A stretch of 60,518 bases of DNA, taken from IMG/VR virus record IMGVR_UViG_3300042539_002213, positions 1-60,518 of that record, one strand, 5' to 3'. This DNA comes from a virus. The translations under genes and the position numbers were made by a program. The notes below the pieces were generated by a model. The model saw nothing but the letters and a program-made list of their open reading frames with translations, had not been told where the DNA came from and ran no database searches. Positions 52,435 through 60,405 of the stretch are shown here, piece after piece. Position 1 is the stretch's first letter. Each line of letters opens with the position of its first letter.

Positions 52435-52636
52435 TTTCTGTGCTTAACAAAGGCTGCTCACCAGCACCGGGTGAGCAGCTACCATAACTTGTCCTTGGCA
52501 CAAAGTTAAGGCAACTATCAGGTAATGACTTGGGAGGTTTAAGCTTCGTATTCTTTGCACCTTTTTCATAACGAATACAATGCTCACGTAACGCGCAATT
52601 AACACCGCTACACAAATCAAAACATTTAGTTGCCAT
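52421..52636 (-). CDS. Small Cys-rich protein
   Basis: 71 residues: MATKCFDLCSGVNCALREHC then six or more Cys overall, likely metal or disulfide. The pattern C-x3-C-x4-C-x5-C resembles a short zinc- or Fe-binding motif. Unknown. Confidence 0.5.
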   Translation of the reverse strand: MATKCFDLCSGVNCALREHCIRYEKGAKNTKLKPPKSLPDSCLNFVPRTSYGSCSPGAGEQPLLSTENAKI

Positions 52637-52638
52637 AA

Positions 52639-53136
52639 TTAAACCTTAGTTGATTTTGCTTTCTTAGCCGGTGTGTCCACCTTGGACACTACGCCACTGA
52701 CGCTGGTGTTACCTTGCTTGGTTTCTTTTCCAGCTAAGCTTTGAAAAGTAATTTTACACTGATCCAAGTGACTTTTCATAGCTTTCTCGATTAAATCGGG
52801 AATAACCATTTGAGGTTTCTTGGACAATGCATCTCGAATAACAAGACCCATAACACCTTTGTCACCAAAGATCTGAGAAAGCCACTCTAGACTTTCCTTG
52901 GGATTTTTCTTGTTAGAGTCCAACTTTGAAGCGTACAGTAGTATTGCTTGGATAATGTAATCGCCAGATTTAAACTGCGGTGATGTTTCTCCTGCAGCCG
53001 CTTTAACAAGACTGTAATCCACATTTAAGGTTATATTTCCATCATAAGCTCCGGGTTGGACTTTTTCAGACATGCGCTCTTGCATTTTGTCCAGTAGGCG
53101 CTTTGTAGCGTCTATTTCAACTATACTCAGTTCCAT
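52639..53136 (-). CDS. Unknown protein
   Basis: 165 residues from ATG at 53136, GGAG seven bases before. Helical, with a basic Lys-rich tail (VDTPAKKAKSTKV). No motif recognised. It follows the small gene at 53117 and overlaps it. Confidence 0.5.
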   Translation of the reverse strand: MELSIVEIDATKRLLDKMQERMSEKVQPGAYDGNITLNVDYSLVKAAAGETSPQFKSGDYIIQAILLYASKLDSNKKNPKESLEWLSQIFGDKGVMGLVIRDALSKKPQMVIPDLIEKAMKSHLDQCKITFQSLAGKETKQGNTSVSGVVSKVDTPAKKAKSTKV

Positions 53137-53443
53137 AATAAAACTCCAGTTTTTCTTCAATGAAATTAATTTCGGCAGCTAGTGCCGCTTGTCTATTTTT
53201 AAAAGGCCCAAGTACAGGCCCGTCAAATATCCTTGCTTGCCATTGGCAAGGCCAACACCTAGTCCAGCTTGCCAAAAGCGAATCGTCCCTGACTCGCTTT
53301 CGGATTAAATGAAATAGCTGCCTAAGCACAGGGTTTACAGGCTCGATGTGGCTGACTCGGGTTTTACTGTGTAACCCAAGCTCTCGCGTTATATCACTTT
53401 CTAAAGCCTCAACCCTACCGTCTGTGTGAATAATTAGGCGCAT
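53117..53443 (-). CDS. Conserved phage/bacterial hypothetical
   Basis: 108 residues. VSHIEPVNPVLRQLFHLIRK then ASWTRCWPCQWQARIFDGPV and LGPFKNRQAALAAEINFIEE are blocks I recognise from short uncharacterised proteins of phages and bacteria. Compact and basic; function unknown. Confidence 0.6.
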   Translation of the reverse strand: MRLIIHTDGRVEALESDITRELGLHSKTRVSHIEPVNPVLRQLFHLIRKRVRDDSLLASWTRCWPCQWQARIFDGPVLGPFKNRQAALAAEINFIEEKLEFYYGTEYS

Positions 53444-54657
53444 GCTTTTTGTATTTTACGCCCTACACGATTGACTTTACGTAACTCTAATTCCTGCGCT
53501 GTAATTTTAGTTAGAAGCTCACCGAATGTCTTTTGAGCTGTCGACCGCGCGTAGTTGCTGTCGCGGATATTTTTAGTAATACCTTCAGGAGAATTACCAA
53601 TGTCGGTTAGTGTCTTTTGCACTTCTTCTGCTAAGTCTACGATTGGCTTGCCGTTTTCACCTAACATATTTTGAACGGCTGTAATCTTTTGAGCCAACCA
53701 AAGTAGATTGCTAAAACCGCTTTGAGTAAGCGATTTGTATTCATCGGTTTCGTACGGCTTAAGCTCCATGTATTCAGCTTCAGTCAGTACCAGCATCCTT
53801 TCTTTACCCACCTGCTTAAATCCGTTTTTAACCGGTACGCACTCTTGTAGAGTGATTTGAACATAACCGGCAGGTACATTTTCGTCATCCTTGTGTCGTT
53901 TAATTTCTCGAACTTCGGCGTTACGCAAGTTGTAATGTGGGTTATCTGAATTAGGTAAAAGCCTAATACGCTTGCCGCAGTTTTTAGCCACGGTATAAAC
54001 CATCTCTTTTAGCTCGTAGACAAGCTCACCGACTGCACCATCTACAGAGGCAGTTAGACGTTGTTCAGCTTGCTTGGCTAATTTCTCTGCAGTAGCAGGA
54101 GCCACATTTGCCAATGTAAACGTAGCGTCGTAAGGCTCGATTCTAGGTACGTCACACGAAATAGAATCTGCCAACTCTTTTGCGCTAGGATATTTCTTTT
54201 CGACAATTGCCCAGTCTTTACCTAACTTAATACGGTCGCTTTCTTTGATTTTTTCGTAATTGGAATCCTCAGCGACTCTAGCACCCCAGGCTAAATATTG
54301 ATCCCTAACAGCATTAAATCGCGTTAGAAATTCATCTACGCGAGCTGCTTCAATCAAATATGAGCCCGGTACTTTTTCTGGCTTTAGATTTTCTGCATCG
54401 GCTGCAGTTCCCACAAGCGTGTACTCAGGAATTGTAAACTCATCTCGAATCGTGCTTAGCATACGCTTAAGCTGGGTGCCTTCTTGAATCAAAGGTTCAC
54501 TTGAAGCACCTAAGATTGCATAAGAACCACGGATTACTTTGGAATCCAAGTCTTGGGTTTGAGCCAGGATATTTTTGGTTTGCTCGGTAAAGCCTACCGA
54601 AGAAGGTAGCCAGCCGATGGTGTACTTAACAGTACAGTATGTGATTGTTTCACTCAT
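53434..54657 (-). CDS. Unknown protein in the Ycf46 operon
   Basis: 407 residues, helical. Long coiled-coil-like stretches around 100-210 (ATAEKLAKQAEQRLTASVDG) and again near the end (ITAQELELRKVNRVGRKIQK). It follows the AAA ATPase in the operon. It may be the protein partner or substrate of the ATPase. I could not name the family. Confidence 0.5.
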   Translation of the reverse strand: MSETITYCTVKYTIGWLPSSVGFTEQTKNILAQTQDLDSKVIRGSYAILGASSEPLIQEGTQLKRMLSTIRDEFTIPEYTLVGTAADAENLKPEKVPGSYLIEAARVDEFLTRFNAVRDQYLAWGARVAEDSNYEKIKESDRIKLGKDWAIVEKKYPSAKELADSISCDVPRIEPYDATFTLANVAPATAEKLAKQAEQRLTASVDGAVGELVYELKEMVYTVAKNCGKRIRLLPNSDNPHYNLRNAEVREIKRHKDDENVPAGYVQITLQECVPVKNGFKQVGKERMLVLTEAEYMELKPYETDEYKSLTQSGFSNLLWLAQKITAVQNMLGENGKPIVDLAEEVQKTLTDIGNSPEGITKNIRDSNYARSTAQKTFGELLTKITAQELELRKVNRVGRKIQKACA

Positions 54658-54959
54658 TGATTTTTCTCCGTTTGAGGTAGAAGGTAACTAACCGCTATTT
54701 TCTGCGCTAAGTGGTACTTCCAGTTGTCCGTACATTTGCGCGTCTCGAATCTAGACATGATAAGTAACGCACGACTTTTTCTATGTAACTGAATCGTACC
54801 TTCGTATTTCCAGTAATCTTTTCCCACCCATTTATCTTTATGGTGGAATTTAATTTTTGTAGGAGCGTATAGCTCGTTGCTTTCATCCCACGGCGCTCCG
54901 TAGAGGACTTTATACTCGTCATAAGTATTTCGTCCTCTACGGATTAAAATGTTTGCCAT
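54654..54959 (-). CDS. Small unknown protein in the Ycf46 operon
   Basis: 101 residues: MANILIRRGRNTYDEYKVLY and KWVGKDYWKYEGTIQLHRKS, aromatic, basic. It lies between the ATPase and the 407-residue protein and overlaps the latter by 4 nt. Not recognised. Confidence 0.5.
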   Translation of the reverse strand: MANILIRRGRNTYDEYKVLYGAPWDESNELYAPTKIKFHHKDKWVGKDYWKYEGTIQLHRKSRALLIMSRFETRKCTDNWKYHLAQKIAVSYLLPQTEKNQ

Positions 54960-54967
54960 AAATTACC

Positions 54968-56773
54968 TTATGCTGCAGATTCGTCAGCCTTTTTAACCTT
55001 ACGTGTTACACGCTTAGCTTCGGTTGCCAGAGCAGTTACGCCTTGTCGTTTATCGTGCTTAAACCGTTGACCGGTCTCAGCGCAAATACAACCTGCACTT
55101 TCAGCCCACTTAAGCAAATTATCCATCTGTTCTTTGTTCTTTTCGTAAGACGGTGTAATCCACTTAGAGGCTTCTACGAGATTGACGCGCTGCATTTCGG
55201 CAAGTCGACAACAAGCAGAAATATCGGCTGGAGTCCAGTAATCATCCTTAGGAAGCGATTGGTTTGGCAGATTATGCCGTTCCATATACATTTCCCAGGC
55301 ATGGTTCTTAGCCTCTGAGCTTGGAAACCCAACAAAGAACAAAGCGTCAACGCGACCAGAACGAGTAACCTCGTCAGGAAGATTAGCGATGTTATTTGCA
55401 GCCGACAAAATAACGCAGCTATTTTGATCGTTAAACCAGGTAAGCAGCGTACCGAGCATACGGTTTTCCAGTCCACCGGCTTCACCACTAGAGCCGCTAG
55501 GCAAAAAGCGTTGAAACTCGTCGATAGCCAAAATACCACCAATTTCTTCTACGGTGCGTAGCATGCCTGCTAGAAGCTTGTCAGTTTCACCCACCCACTT
55601 TGAATACAGATTTGCAGCCTGCATCGTAGAAAGCGGAAGATTAAACTGCCCCGCGCAGCATTTCATTGTCATGCTTTTACCGGTACCAGGAACACCTAGC
55701 ATAAGCACATGCTTAAGCTTCGATCTAGAAGGTACGTTATCTCTAAAGCCATTTGTAAGAAATGACTTTAGCCCGTTAAGGCCGATAACCGAATCAAACG
55801 TGTAGAAGTTACGCTCAGGTCGATATAGCTTATCAAACTCCGTACGCAGCATCGGATCTAGCCACTTTTCGACTTTTTTATCGTCTTGAACGTAGCTGAT
55901 TTTTGCTCGAATTTCTTCGTGCGAGACATGCTCCTCGGCAATCAAAGTCATGTCAATCGCGTCACGAAATTCTTCAACCTTATCTGGATCAGCCCAGAGC
56001 TTAATATTAGTCTGGAAATCTGGAGACCAAACATCAAGCTTGGACGCTCTAGCCAAATGCTTTGCTTTTTTACCAAACAGAAACTGTGGATCAAAAGCAC
56101 CCTTTTCGGCTAAAGCTTCAGCACCGTACTGCTTAAGCTTAGTTCGGCTAAGACCAGCAGTTGCAGAAATAGCGCTAGGTGTAACCGAAGTTTCTGCATC
56201 CAGGTCACTAAGTAGACTTTGACGCTCATCGTTATCTGGCAAATTGTGAGCCAGTACTTCGAAGTGCTCTACCAGTTCAGGTGGAAGCTCAACGTCTGGT
56301 GCAGACTGTGCTAGTAAATATACGCGAGCATTTTGACCCTCACCGATAAGCTTTTGCACTTGTGAAAGCAAAAACGAATCGACCTGTCCTGAGCTTTGAC
56401 CGTTTGGAAAAAGCCAGCGGTCAAAGTTCTTAATGAAGATAACAAGCTTCTTTTCGTCCTCGCTTGTTAGCTGGTTTTCCTGCTCAAGGTTAATTCGCAC
56501 TCGTGCGGCATTAATTGCAAAGTCCATCGCAGCATAGAGCGTAGCTTTTTGCGGCCCGAATTCATCTTCGGACAGTTTTACCGTTTGACCTTGAATATCA
56601 ATAAGGCCGTCAACAGCATCCCAACACAAAAGGGTAATTCCGTTTACCCCGTCTACTTCTCGGTTTTCAACCGCATGCGAAAGCAGCTCTACATATACGT
56701 CGTCGGGCTCAGCCGATGTAATCCACAAACCAGCTTGACCGGATGCCAAATACTTGGAAATTGTTGAAATCAT
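54968..56773 (-). CDS. Ycf46-like AAA+ ATPase
   Basis: 601 residues. N-terminal domain 1-330 with SGQAGLWITSAEPDD and LLCWDAVDGLIDIQGQ, as in Ycf46. AAA+ core from about 330: Walker A GVPGTGKS (360-367), SKWVGETDK (pore-loop region, 391-399), Walker B ILAIDEF (413-419), sensor I VILSAANN, and the Arg finger region TRSGRVDALFF. Ycf46 proteins are found in cyanobacteria and algal plastids, often next to Ycf35 (DUF1257) and DUF2997 genes. Those two partners lie immediately upstream here. The ATPase may remodel a protein target. Start overlaps the DUF2997 stop. Confidence 0.8.
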   Translation of the reverse strand: MISTISKYLASGQAGLWITSAEPDDVYVELLSHAVENREVDGVNGITLLCWDAVDGLIDIQGQTVKLSEDEFGPQKATLYAAMDFAINAARVRINLEQENQLTSEDEKKLVIFIKNFDRWLFPNGQSSGQVDSFLLSQVQKLIGEGQNARVYLLAQSAPDVELPPELVEHFEVLAHNLPDNDERQSLLSDLDAETSVTPSAISATAGLSRTKLKQYGAEALAEKGAFDPQFLFGKKAKHLARASKLDVWSPDFQTNIKLWADPDKVEEFRDAIDMTLIAEEHVSHEEIRAKISYVQDDKKVEKWLDPMLRTEFDKLYRPERNFYTFDSVIGLNGLKSFLTNGFRDNVPSRSKLKHVLMLGVPGTGKSMTMKCCAGQFNLPLSTMQAANLYSKWVGETDKLLAGMLRTVEEIGGILAIDEFQRFLPSGSSGEAGGLENRMLGTLLTWFNDQNSCVILSAANNIANLPDEVTRSGRVDALFFVGFPSSEAKNHAWEMYMERHNLPNQSLPKDDYWTPADISACCRLAEMQRVNLVEASKWITPSYEKNKEQMDNLLKWAESAGCICAETGQRFKHDKRQGVTALATEAKRVTRKVKKADESAA

Positions 56774-56970
56774 TATTGCTTGATCCTTTCTGCGATCTTT
56801 TGTTCAGGTAGACGAAATTCAGGCTTAAATTCTTGGCTTTCAGGCTTTTCACCAATTAGTGTGTCTTTAAGTGGCTGCGTTGCTTTTACGCAACTTCCAC
56901 CTGTGTAGCCCGTAGCCTCGATGCCCACAGCACCATCTTCTTCGATAATGATACGAATAGTTTTATCCAC
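56773..56970 (-). CDS. DUF2997 protein
   Basis: 65 residues with GTG start, AGGAAG six bases before. KTIRIIIEEDGAVGIEATGY then TGGSCVKATQPLKDTLIGE match DUF2997 (strand-turn-strand with GxSC and PL motifs). In bacteria this small protein accompanies Ycf46-type ATPases and DUF1257. It lies between the two here, each within a few bases. Function unknown. Confidence 0.75.
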   Translation of the reverse strand: MDKTIRIIIEEDGAVGIEATGYTGGSCVKATQPLKDTLIGEKPESQEFKPEFRLPEQKIAERIKQ

Positions 56971-56972
56971 AA

Positions 56973-57671
56973 TTATCTTCCTTTCACTTCGATAACGATT
57001 CTTCCGTCTGGTAGCGTACGCTTTTGCATTTGCTGATAAGCCGGATTGCGATTAGCCATTTCACGTTGGATAACTCTTTCGGCGGCTCTTACGCTGTAGC
57101 TCTGCTTAAGCTCATTTGCCCAACTGTCTACTCCGGCTTTGGATTTGTGTGCACCTAAGCCCTTGGCTGACAAAAGACCATTACCTTGAGCGTAAAAGTC
57201 CGTGAGCATTACGTACTCACCTTTCCTAAATGGATGCGGCACAAGGCCAATCTCATAGGCACTCTTTTTGTTCAGCTCTGGTCTGTAACGAATACAGTAT
57301 TTAGCATCCTTGCTCATTTCTTCTGTTGTAAGCTTGGTATACGCAGCCTTAACAGCTTCGTTCTGAAGCAGCTTTCGCTGTTGCTCTAGATTCCACGGAT
57401 TAGTTTCAAGATCCAGGATATTTTCTGGAATCTCAAAACCCATAGATTTTGCAAGCGCTCTTACATCAACGCCTTTTTCTTTTAGCCTGTGGGCTAAAAC
57501 TGCTTGGTAAATACCTGGAAGTGGGTGATCGCCAACAAGCCTACCGTTATCGGTAATCCAAGTGCGGTAAGTTTTACTTTCAATTAGCTCAAGCTCAGGG
57601 CATTGAGCTTGAACAACTGCTTTAAGCGCCGTGATATCTTTAACGCAAAAACCATTTACTAAGTGTGACAT
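56973..57671 (-). CDS. Ycf35 (DUF1257)-like protein
   Basis: 232 residues, ATG after TTAGGAGACAAAA. C-terminal region: GLVPHPFRKGEYVMLTDFYA, LKQSYSVRAAERVIQREMAN and LPDGRIVIEVKGR, matching DUF1257/Ycf35 (GF..., L.D..., Q.Y..., DGxI). The N-terminal 100 residues are helical with LLQNEAVKAAYTKL. First gene of the operon that continues with DUF2997 and the Ycf46-like ATPase; a terminator hairpin lies just upstream. Confidence 0.7.
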   Translation of the reverse strand: MSHLVNGFCVKDITALKAVVQAQCPELELIESKTYRTWITDNGRLVGDHPLPGIYQAVLAHRLKEKGVDVRALAKSMGFEIPENILDLETNPWNLEQQRKLLQNEAVKAAYTKLTTEEMSKDAKYCIRYRPELNKKSAYEIGLVPHPFRKGEYVMLTDFYAQGNGLLSAKGLGAHKSKAGVDSWANELKQSYSVRAAERVIQREMANRNPAYQQMQKRTLPDGRIVIEVKGR

Positions 57672-57693
57672 TTTTGTCTCCTAAAAGAATCAA

Positions 57694-57719
57694 TAAAAAA
57701 AGCCGACTTTTGTCGGCTT
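57694..57719 (-). terminator. Intrinsic terminator before the Ycf35 operon
   Basis: On the minus strand AAGCCGAC AAAA GTCGGCTT makes an 8-bp stem followed by TTTTT. It ends the secreted-protein gene at 57739. Only 22 bp remain before the next ATG, so operon expression needs read-through or an unseen promoter. Confidence 0.85.
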
Positions 57720-57738
57720 AACGTTGCTTTACTGGAGC

Positions 57739-58029
57739 TTATCTGCAGCACCGTCGCGACCGAAGCAGCGGTCGCTTGACGGTAGTTACTGCGCTGCTAA
57801 CTGTACGATTAGCAACGCAGCCTGCAGTTTGCACAACGTTTCGCGTTGTGCAGGCCACTTCTTGCGTAACGCCTGCTGCAAACCCTACGGCAGCTTCTGC
57901 CACTTGTACTACCGGCGAGGCTACAGCTTGCACGGTACTTCGAACAGGCCTATTGCATGTTCCGCTACTGCAATCTTGCGCGTAAGCGGTAGAACTCAAA
58001 ACCAAAACAGCCAAAATTGCCTTCTTCAT
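57739..58029 (-). CDS. Small secreted Cys-containing protein
   Basis: 96 residues. MKKAILAVLVLSSTAYA is a clear signal peptide with cleavage after AYA, leaving about 79 residues (starts QDCSSGTCNRPVRSTVQAV). Low-complexity Val/Ala-rich, four early Cys/two final Cys. It would be exported to the periplasm or outside. No known domain. Confidence 0.7.
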   Translation of the reverse strand: MKKAILAVLVLSSTAYAQDCSSGTCNRPVRSTVQAVASPVVQVAEAAVGFAAGVTQEVACTTRNVVQTAGCVANRTVSSAVTTVKRPLLRSRRCCR

Positions 58030-58796
58030 TATTCTTCCTCGTTTCCTGCCCTAGATACAATTTGCTGTAGCTGACTTACTACAGCGGACGTTGAACCGTT
58101 GCTCAATGGTAGCACCTTTAGCTGATCCATCAAGCCCTGCATGTTCTCCAGGTAAACCGTACGTAGCTCACCTGTCTTTTCTTGTTGCATACTGTAAATA
58201 GCTGAATACATCTCTGGATCGTCTGCATATTCTAAATCGACTTTCCCGGAAGCATCCTGTGTAAATGCAAAACGCAACACATCAAAGGGTTTAAGTATAC
58301 CCTCCTCTTTTAGCACTTGGCTAATATATTCCCTAATCTCAGCAGAAAATTCTGTATCTTCTGGATCCTCGTTAGGGGGGTATAGCAGCAAAGCTTCTGT
58401 GATTCCAACAAGCATTTCACTAGCGTCTGCAGGCTCAAACTCATCGGGTTGAAACTCGTCGCCAGCTAAAATGTTACAAATCTCTACAAAACGGGTTACG
58501 TCTTTATAGAAGTAATTTGTCGTTAGAATCGTAATTGCCGCCATTATTTTATCAAGTGTGATTTTTGGCAGCTTTAATTGAAAATCCTGTTCTATTTCTA
58601 ACCTTATTGTTTCTGGAGCCCAGTTAAGTAGAGCTGTACCGTAGTGATCCAGTAGCATCAAAATCAAAGGAGTCGCGTAAGATTCTTCAGCAAGCAGAAG
58701 CGACCTTTGTACAGCTTTAGCTGCCAGAGGTTGGCTTAAAGTACTGTTTGCCTTTTTAATTGCTGTCTGCAGAATCAAGCTTGCGGCTTTGTCCAT
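58029..58796 (-). CDS. Unknown protein
   Basis: 255 residues, helical, acidic. LQTAIKKANSTLSQPLAAKA, ITLDKIMAAITILTTNYFYK and YSAIYSMQQEKTGELRTVYL; ATG after GAGAGAAAATTAA. Probably a helical structural or assembly protein. Not recognised. Confidence 0.5.
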   Translation of the reverse strand: MDKAASLILQTAIKKANSTLSQPLAAKAVQRSLLLAEESYATPLILMLLDHYGTALLNWAPETIRLEIEQDFQLKLPKITLDKIMAAITILTTNYFYKDVTRFVEICNILAGDEFQPDEFEPADASEMLVGITEALLLYPPNEDPEDTEFSAEIREYISQVLKEEGILKPFDVLRFAFTQDASGKVDLEYADDPEMYSAIYSMQQEKTGELRTVYLENMQGLMDQLKVLPLSNGSTSAVVSQLQQIVSRAGNEEE

Positions 58797-59127
58797 TTAA
58801 TTTTCTCTCTATGAGTGCAAGGCAGTCGCATGTAATTATTGTAATTGAGGCTCTAGGCAACTGATTTATTTCTTCAGCTATTGAAGTATCCCAGAAATTC
58901 TCCTTACCTACCACAGCAACCCAGCGGCTATCGCAAACAGCAAGCGTTAATAGGTTTAACTGTTTGTGTTGCAAAAGCCTAGGTTTAGCAAATCTAATTA
59001 TATCGTAGATTTGCGCCTCAGAAAACATGTTCAAATGCTCAAGCCACTCGGCTACCCAAACAAGAACAGGACTATCATCTGCTACTGCTTTTTTAAAACG
59101 GACTATTTGATTTTGATCCACAGCCAA
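58756..59127 (-). CDS. Unknown protein
   Basis: 123 residues with an apparent TTG start at 59127 and no clear ribosome site; an internal ATG at 59028 is an alternative. VLVWVAEWLEHLNMFSEAQI is an amphipathic helix; LNLLTLAVCDSRWVAVV follows. No family recognised. Confidence 0.45.
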   Translation of the reverse strand: MAVDQNQIVRFKKAVADDSPVLVWVAEWLEHLNMFSEAQIYDIIRFAKPRLLQHKQLNLLTLAVCDSRWVAVVGKENFWDTSIAEEINQLPRASITIITCDCLALIERKLNGQSRKLDSADSN

Positions 59128-59132
59128 TATCT

Positions 59133-59160
59133 AAAAAAAAGCCCTGAAATCTAAATCAGG
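59133..59160 (-). terminator. Short intrinsic terminator
   Basis: On the minus strand CCTGA...TCAGG (5-bp stem) followed by TTTTTTTT. It lies downstream of the larger hairpin, so the two act in tandem between the gene at 59245 and the gene starting at 59127. Confidence 0.6.
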
Positions 59161-59168
59161 TAGAAAGT

Positions 59169-59223
59169 AAAAATCGCAGGAGCAAGCTTGTTACTTTTTA
59201 GGGTAAACAAGCCGCTCCTGCGA
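59169..59223 (-). terminator. Long hairpin with U-run, terminator
   Basis: TCGCAGGAGC (59174-59183) pairs with GCTCCTGCGA (59214-59223), extended inwards with GCTTGTT / AACAAGC. On the minus strand it ends in TTTTTACTTT. A strong terminator after the gene at 59245. Confidence 0.8.
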
Positions 59224-59244
59224 CAAGGTTTATTCAGCTAAGCT

Positions 59245-59568
59245 TTAAAACTTAGCTGTAATTTCAAACGCCGCTTGATAATAAGCGGGTTGCATATCCG
59301 GGTGATTAAACGGCAACGGTTTGCCATCTTCACCTTTGATTTCTTCCAAGGCTTTACCCTTAGAATTTCTGGGGTTAGGCGATTCAGCCCAACCAGAAAT
59401 ACCAGGGCTGCCCTTGATACCTGCCGTAGCTGCTGCTTTAAGCGCAAGCTCTCTTGCACTTGCTGACTGCAGCTCTTCAATTTGCTCTGGAAAAGTTGCC
59501 TTTTCCGAGATTACGGTAACAACGGCACGCGAGCCATCTTTACCTAATGTCACTTGGGTTGCTTGCAT
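59245..59568 (-). CDS. Unknown protein
   Basis: 107 residues, ATG after AAGGGGC. MQATQVTLGKDGSRAVVTVI, AARELALKAAATAG-like Ala-rich centre and GSPGISGWAESPNPRNSKGK. Beta at the N-terminus, disordered centre. Unknown. Confidence 0.55.
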   Translation of the reverse strand: MQATQVTLGKDGSRAVVTVISEKATFPEQIEELQSASARELALKAAATAGIKGSPGISGWAESPNPRNSKGKALEEIKGEDGKPLPFNHPDMQPAYYQAAFEITAKF

Positions 59569-59825
59569 TTTGCCCCTTCACGGATTACAGGTATTTCACG
59601 TGGCCCGTGAAATCCAATAGTTGCGGCTGTATCACCTGCCCGAATGCAGGTGATTTCTAGTCCTGCGAATTCTAACACATCTTCAACCGTAATAACATGG
59701 TTAAAGGTTTTTTCTTCACCTTCTATTTTTAGCTTAATTCTATTCTTTGTTGAACTGGATAGGGTGATGGAGTTAACTTCCGCTATCCAAACCTTTTCTC
59801 CGACTTTCAAAGTTGTTTTTAACAC
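59550..59825 (-). CDS. CsrA-like protein with an insertion
   Basis: 91 residues, GTG start coupled to the upstream stop (TAGTG). Start MLKTTLKVGEKVWI resembles CsrA MLILTRRVGETLMI; residues 55-85 (GLEITCIRAGDTAATIGFHG then PREIPVIREG) match the CsrA core, including the RNA-contact Arg of E. coli CsrA (R44, here R82). Leu4 is replaced by Thr, and there is an insertion of about 35-40 residues between the two CsrA segments. CsrA binds GGA in RNA and controls translation. The phage version may target host or phage mRNA. Moderate confidence. Confidence 0.6.
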   Translation of the reverse strand: MLKTTLKVGEKVWIAEVNSITLSSSTKNRIKLKIEGEEKTFNHVITVEDVLEFAGLEITCIRAGDTAATIGFHGPREIPVIREGAKCKQPK

Positions 59826-60109
59826 TATTCCTCCATGAATACCAAAGGTTGTTCTTTAACTGCCAGTTCGGCCACATCGGCCAAACTGATTCCGTAGTTT
59901 CTACGAAAAGCGGTAAGCTGCTTCCCCGGAATGCGGTTTAGCTTTTCATATAGGCTTGGGTTTTTCACCACCTTTTCAGGTGGAAGAAAATCAGCTGGGC
60001 TATTAAAGCCCACAGACTCAGGATCACTAATGTCTTCAGTGAAAACCCTGTTAATTGACCTTCTCTTGTTAACTCTCCGACCTGAAATTAAACGGCGTAC
60101 GGATGCCAT
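59825..60109 (-). CDS. Small basic unknown protein
   Basis: 94 residues from ATG at 60109 (AAAGG nine bases before). MASVRRLISGRRVNKRRSIN is strongly basic; IPGKQLTAFRRNYGISLADV is helical. Could bind nucleic acid or a virion. Its TAG overlaps the CsrA-like start. Unknown. Confidence 0.5.
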   Translation of the reverse strand: MASVRRLISGRRVNKRRSINRVFTEDISDPESVGFNSPADFLPPEKVVKNPSLYEKLNRIPGKQLTAFRRNYGISLADVAELAVKEQPLVFMEE

Positions 60110-60146
60110 TATTTCAAACCTTTCTAAAATTGGCAGTAGTTTCCCG

Positions 60147-60305
60147 CTACCAGACACCGAAATAAGCGACACCTACGGTGGCGTCACCAGTGGCTTCTTT
60201 GAGTTCAGACATGTGCATCTGAACATCTACTTTGATTGTTTGTCTTAGTGAAGGTGTAGAAGCACATCCGCTAAAAACCAGAATAACAAAAGCGATCCAT
60301 CGCAT
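60147..60305 (-). CDS. Small lipoprotein
   Basis: 52 residues. MRWIAFVILVFSGC carries a signal with lipobox FSGC (Cys14 as the lipidated residue); then ASTPSLRQTIKVDVQMHMSE. ATG after AAGGAAAAAATT. Could be a spanin-like or superinfection-exclusion lipoprotein. Family unknown. Confidence 0.65.
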   Translation of the reverse strand: MRWIAFVILVFSGCASTPSLRQTIKVDVQMHMSELKEATGDATVGVAYFGVW

Positions 60306-60317
60306 AATTTTTTCCTT

Positions 60318-60388
60318 AAAAAAAGCGGGGCCGGACTTTCACCGGACGTAAGATTTAACTTACGTGAGCATACATGCCCTACCCGCCG
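60318..60388 (-). ncRNA. Structured RNA, cloverleaf-like with terminal U-run
   Basis: On the minus strand a closing stem GCGGG/CCCGC surrounds three hairpins: GGGC/GCTC (D-arm-like), ACGTAAG/CTTACGT (7 bp), and CCGG/CCGG with a 7-nt loop, then seven T. The layout is tRNA-like, but the T-loop (TGAAAGT) and 6- or 8-nt anticodon loop do not fit a functional tRNA. It lies between a Gly/Tyr-rich gene and the lipoprotein gene. Candidate: complex terminator, riboswitch-like leader or tRNA remnant. Confidence 0.5.
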
Positions 60389-60405
60389 AATATCAAAATG
60401 TAAGT

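Noticed and set aside
60318-60388. Functional tRNA gene
   Set aside because: The cloverleaf layout is present, but the T-loop and anticodon loop do not match tRNA consensus, so only a structured RNA is claimed.
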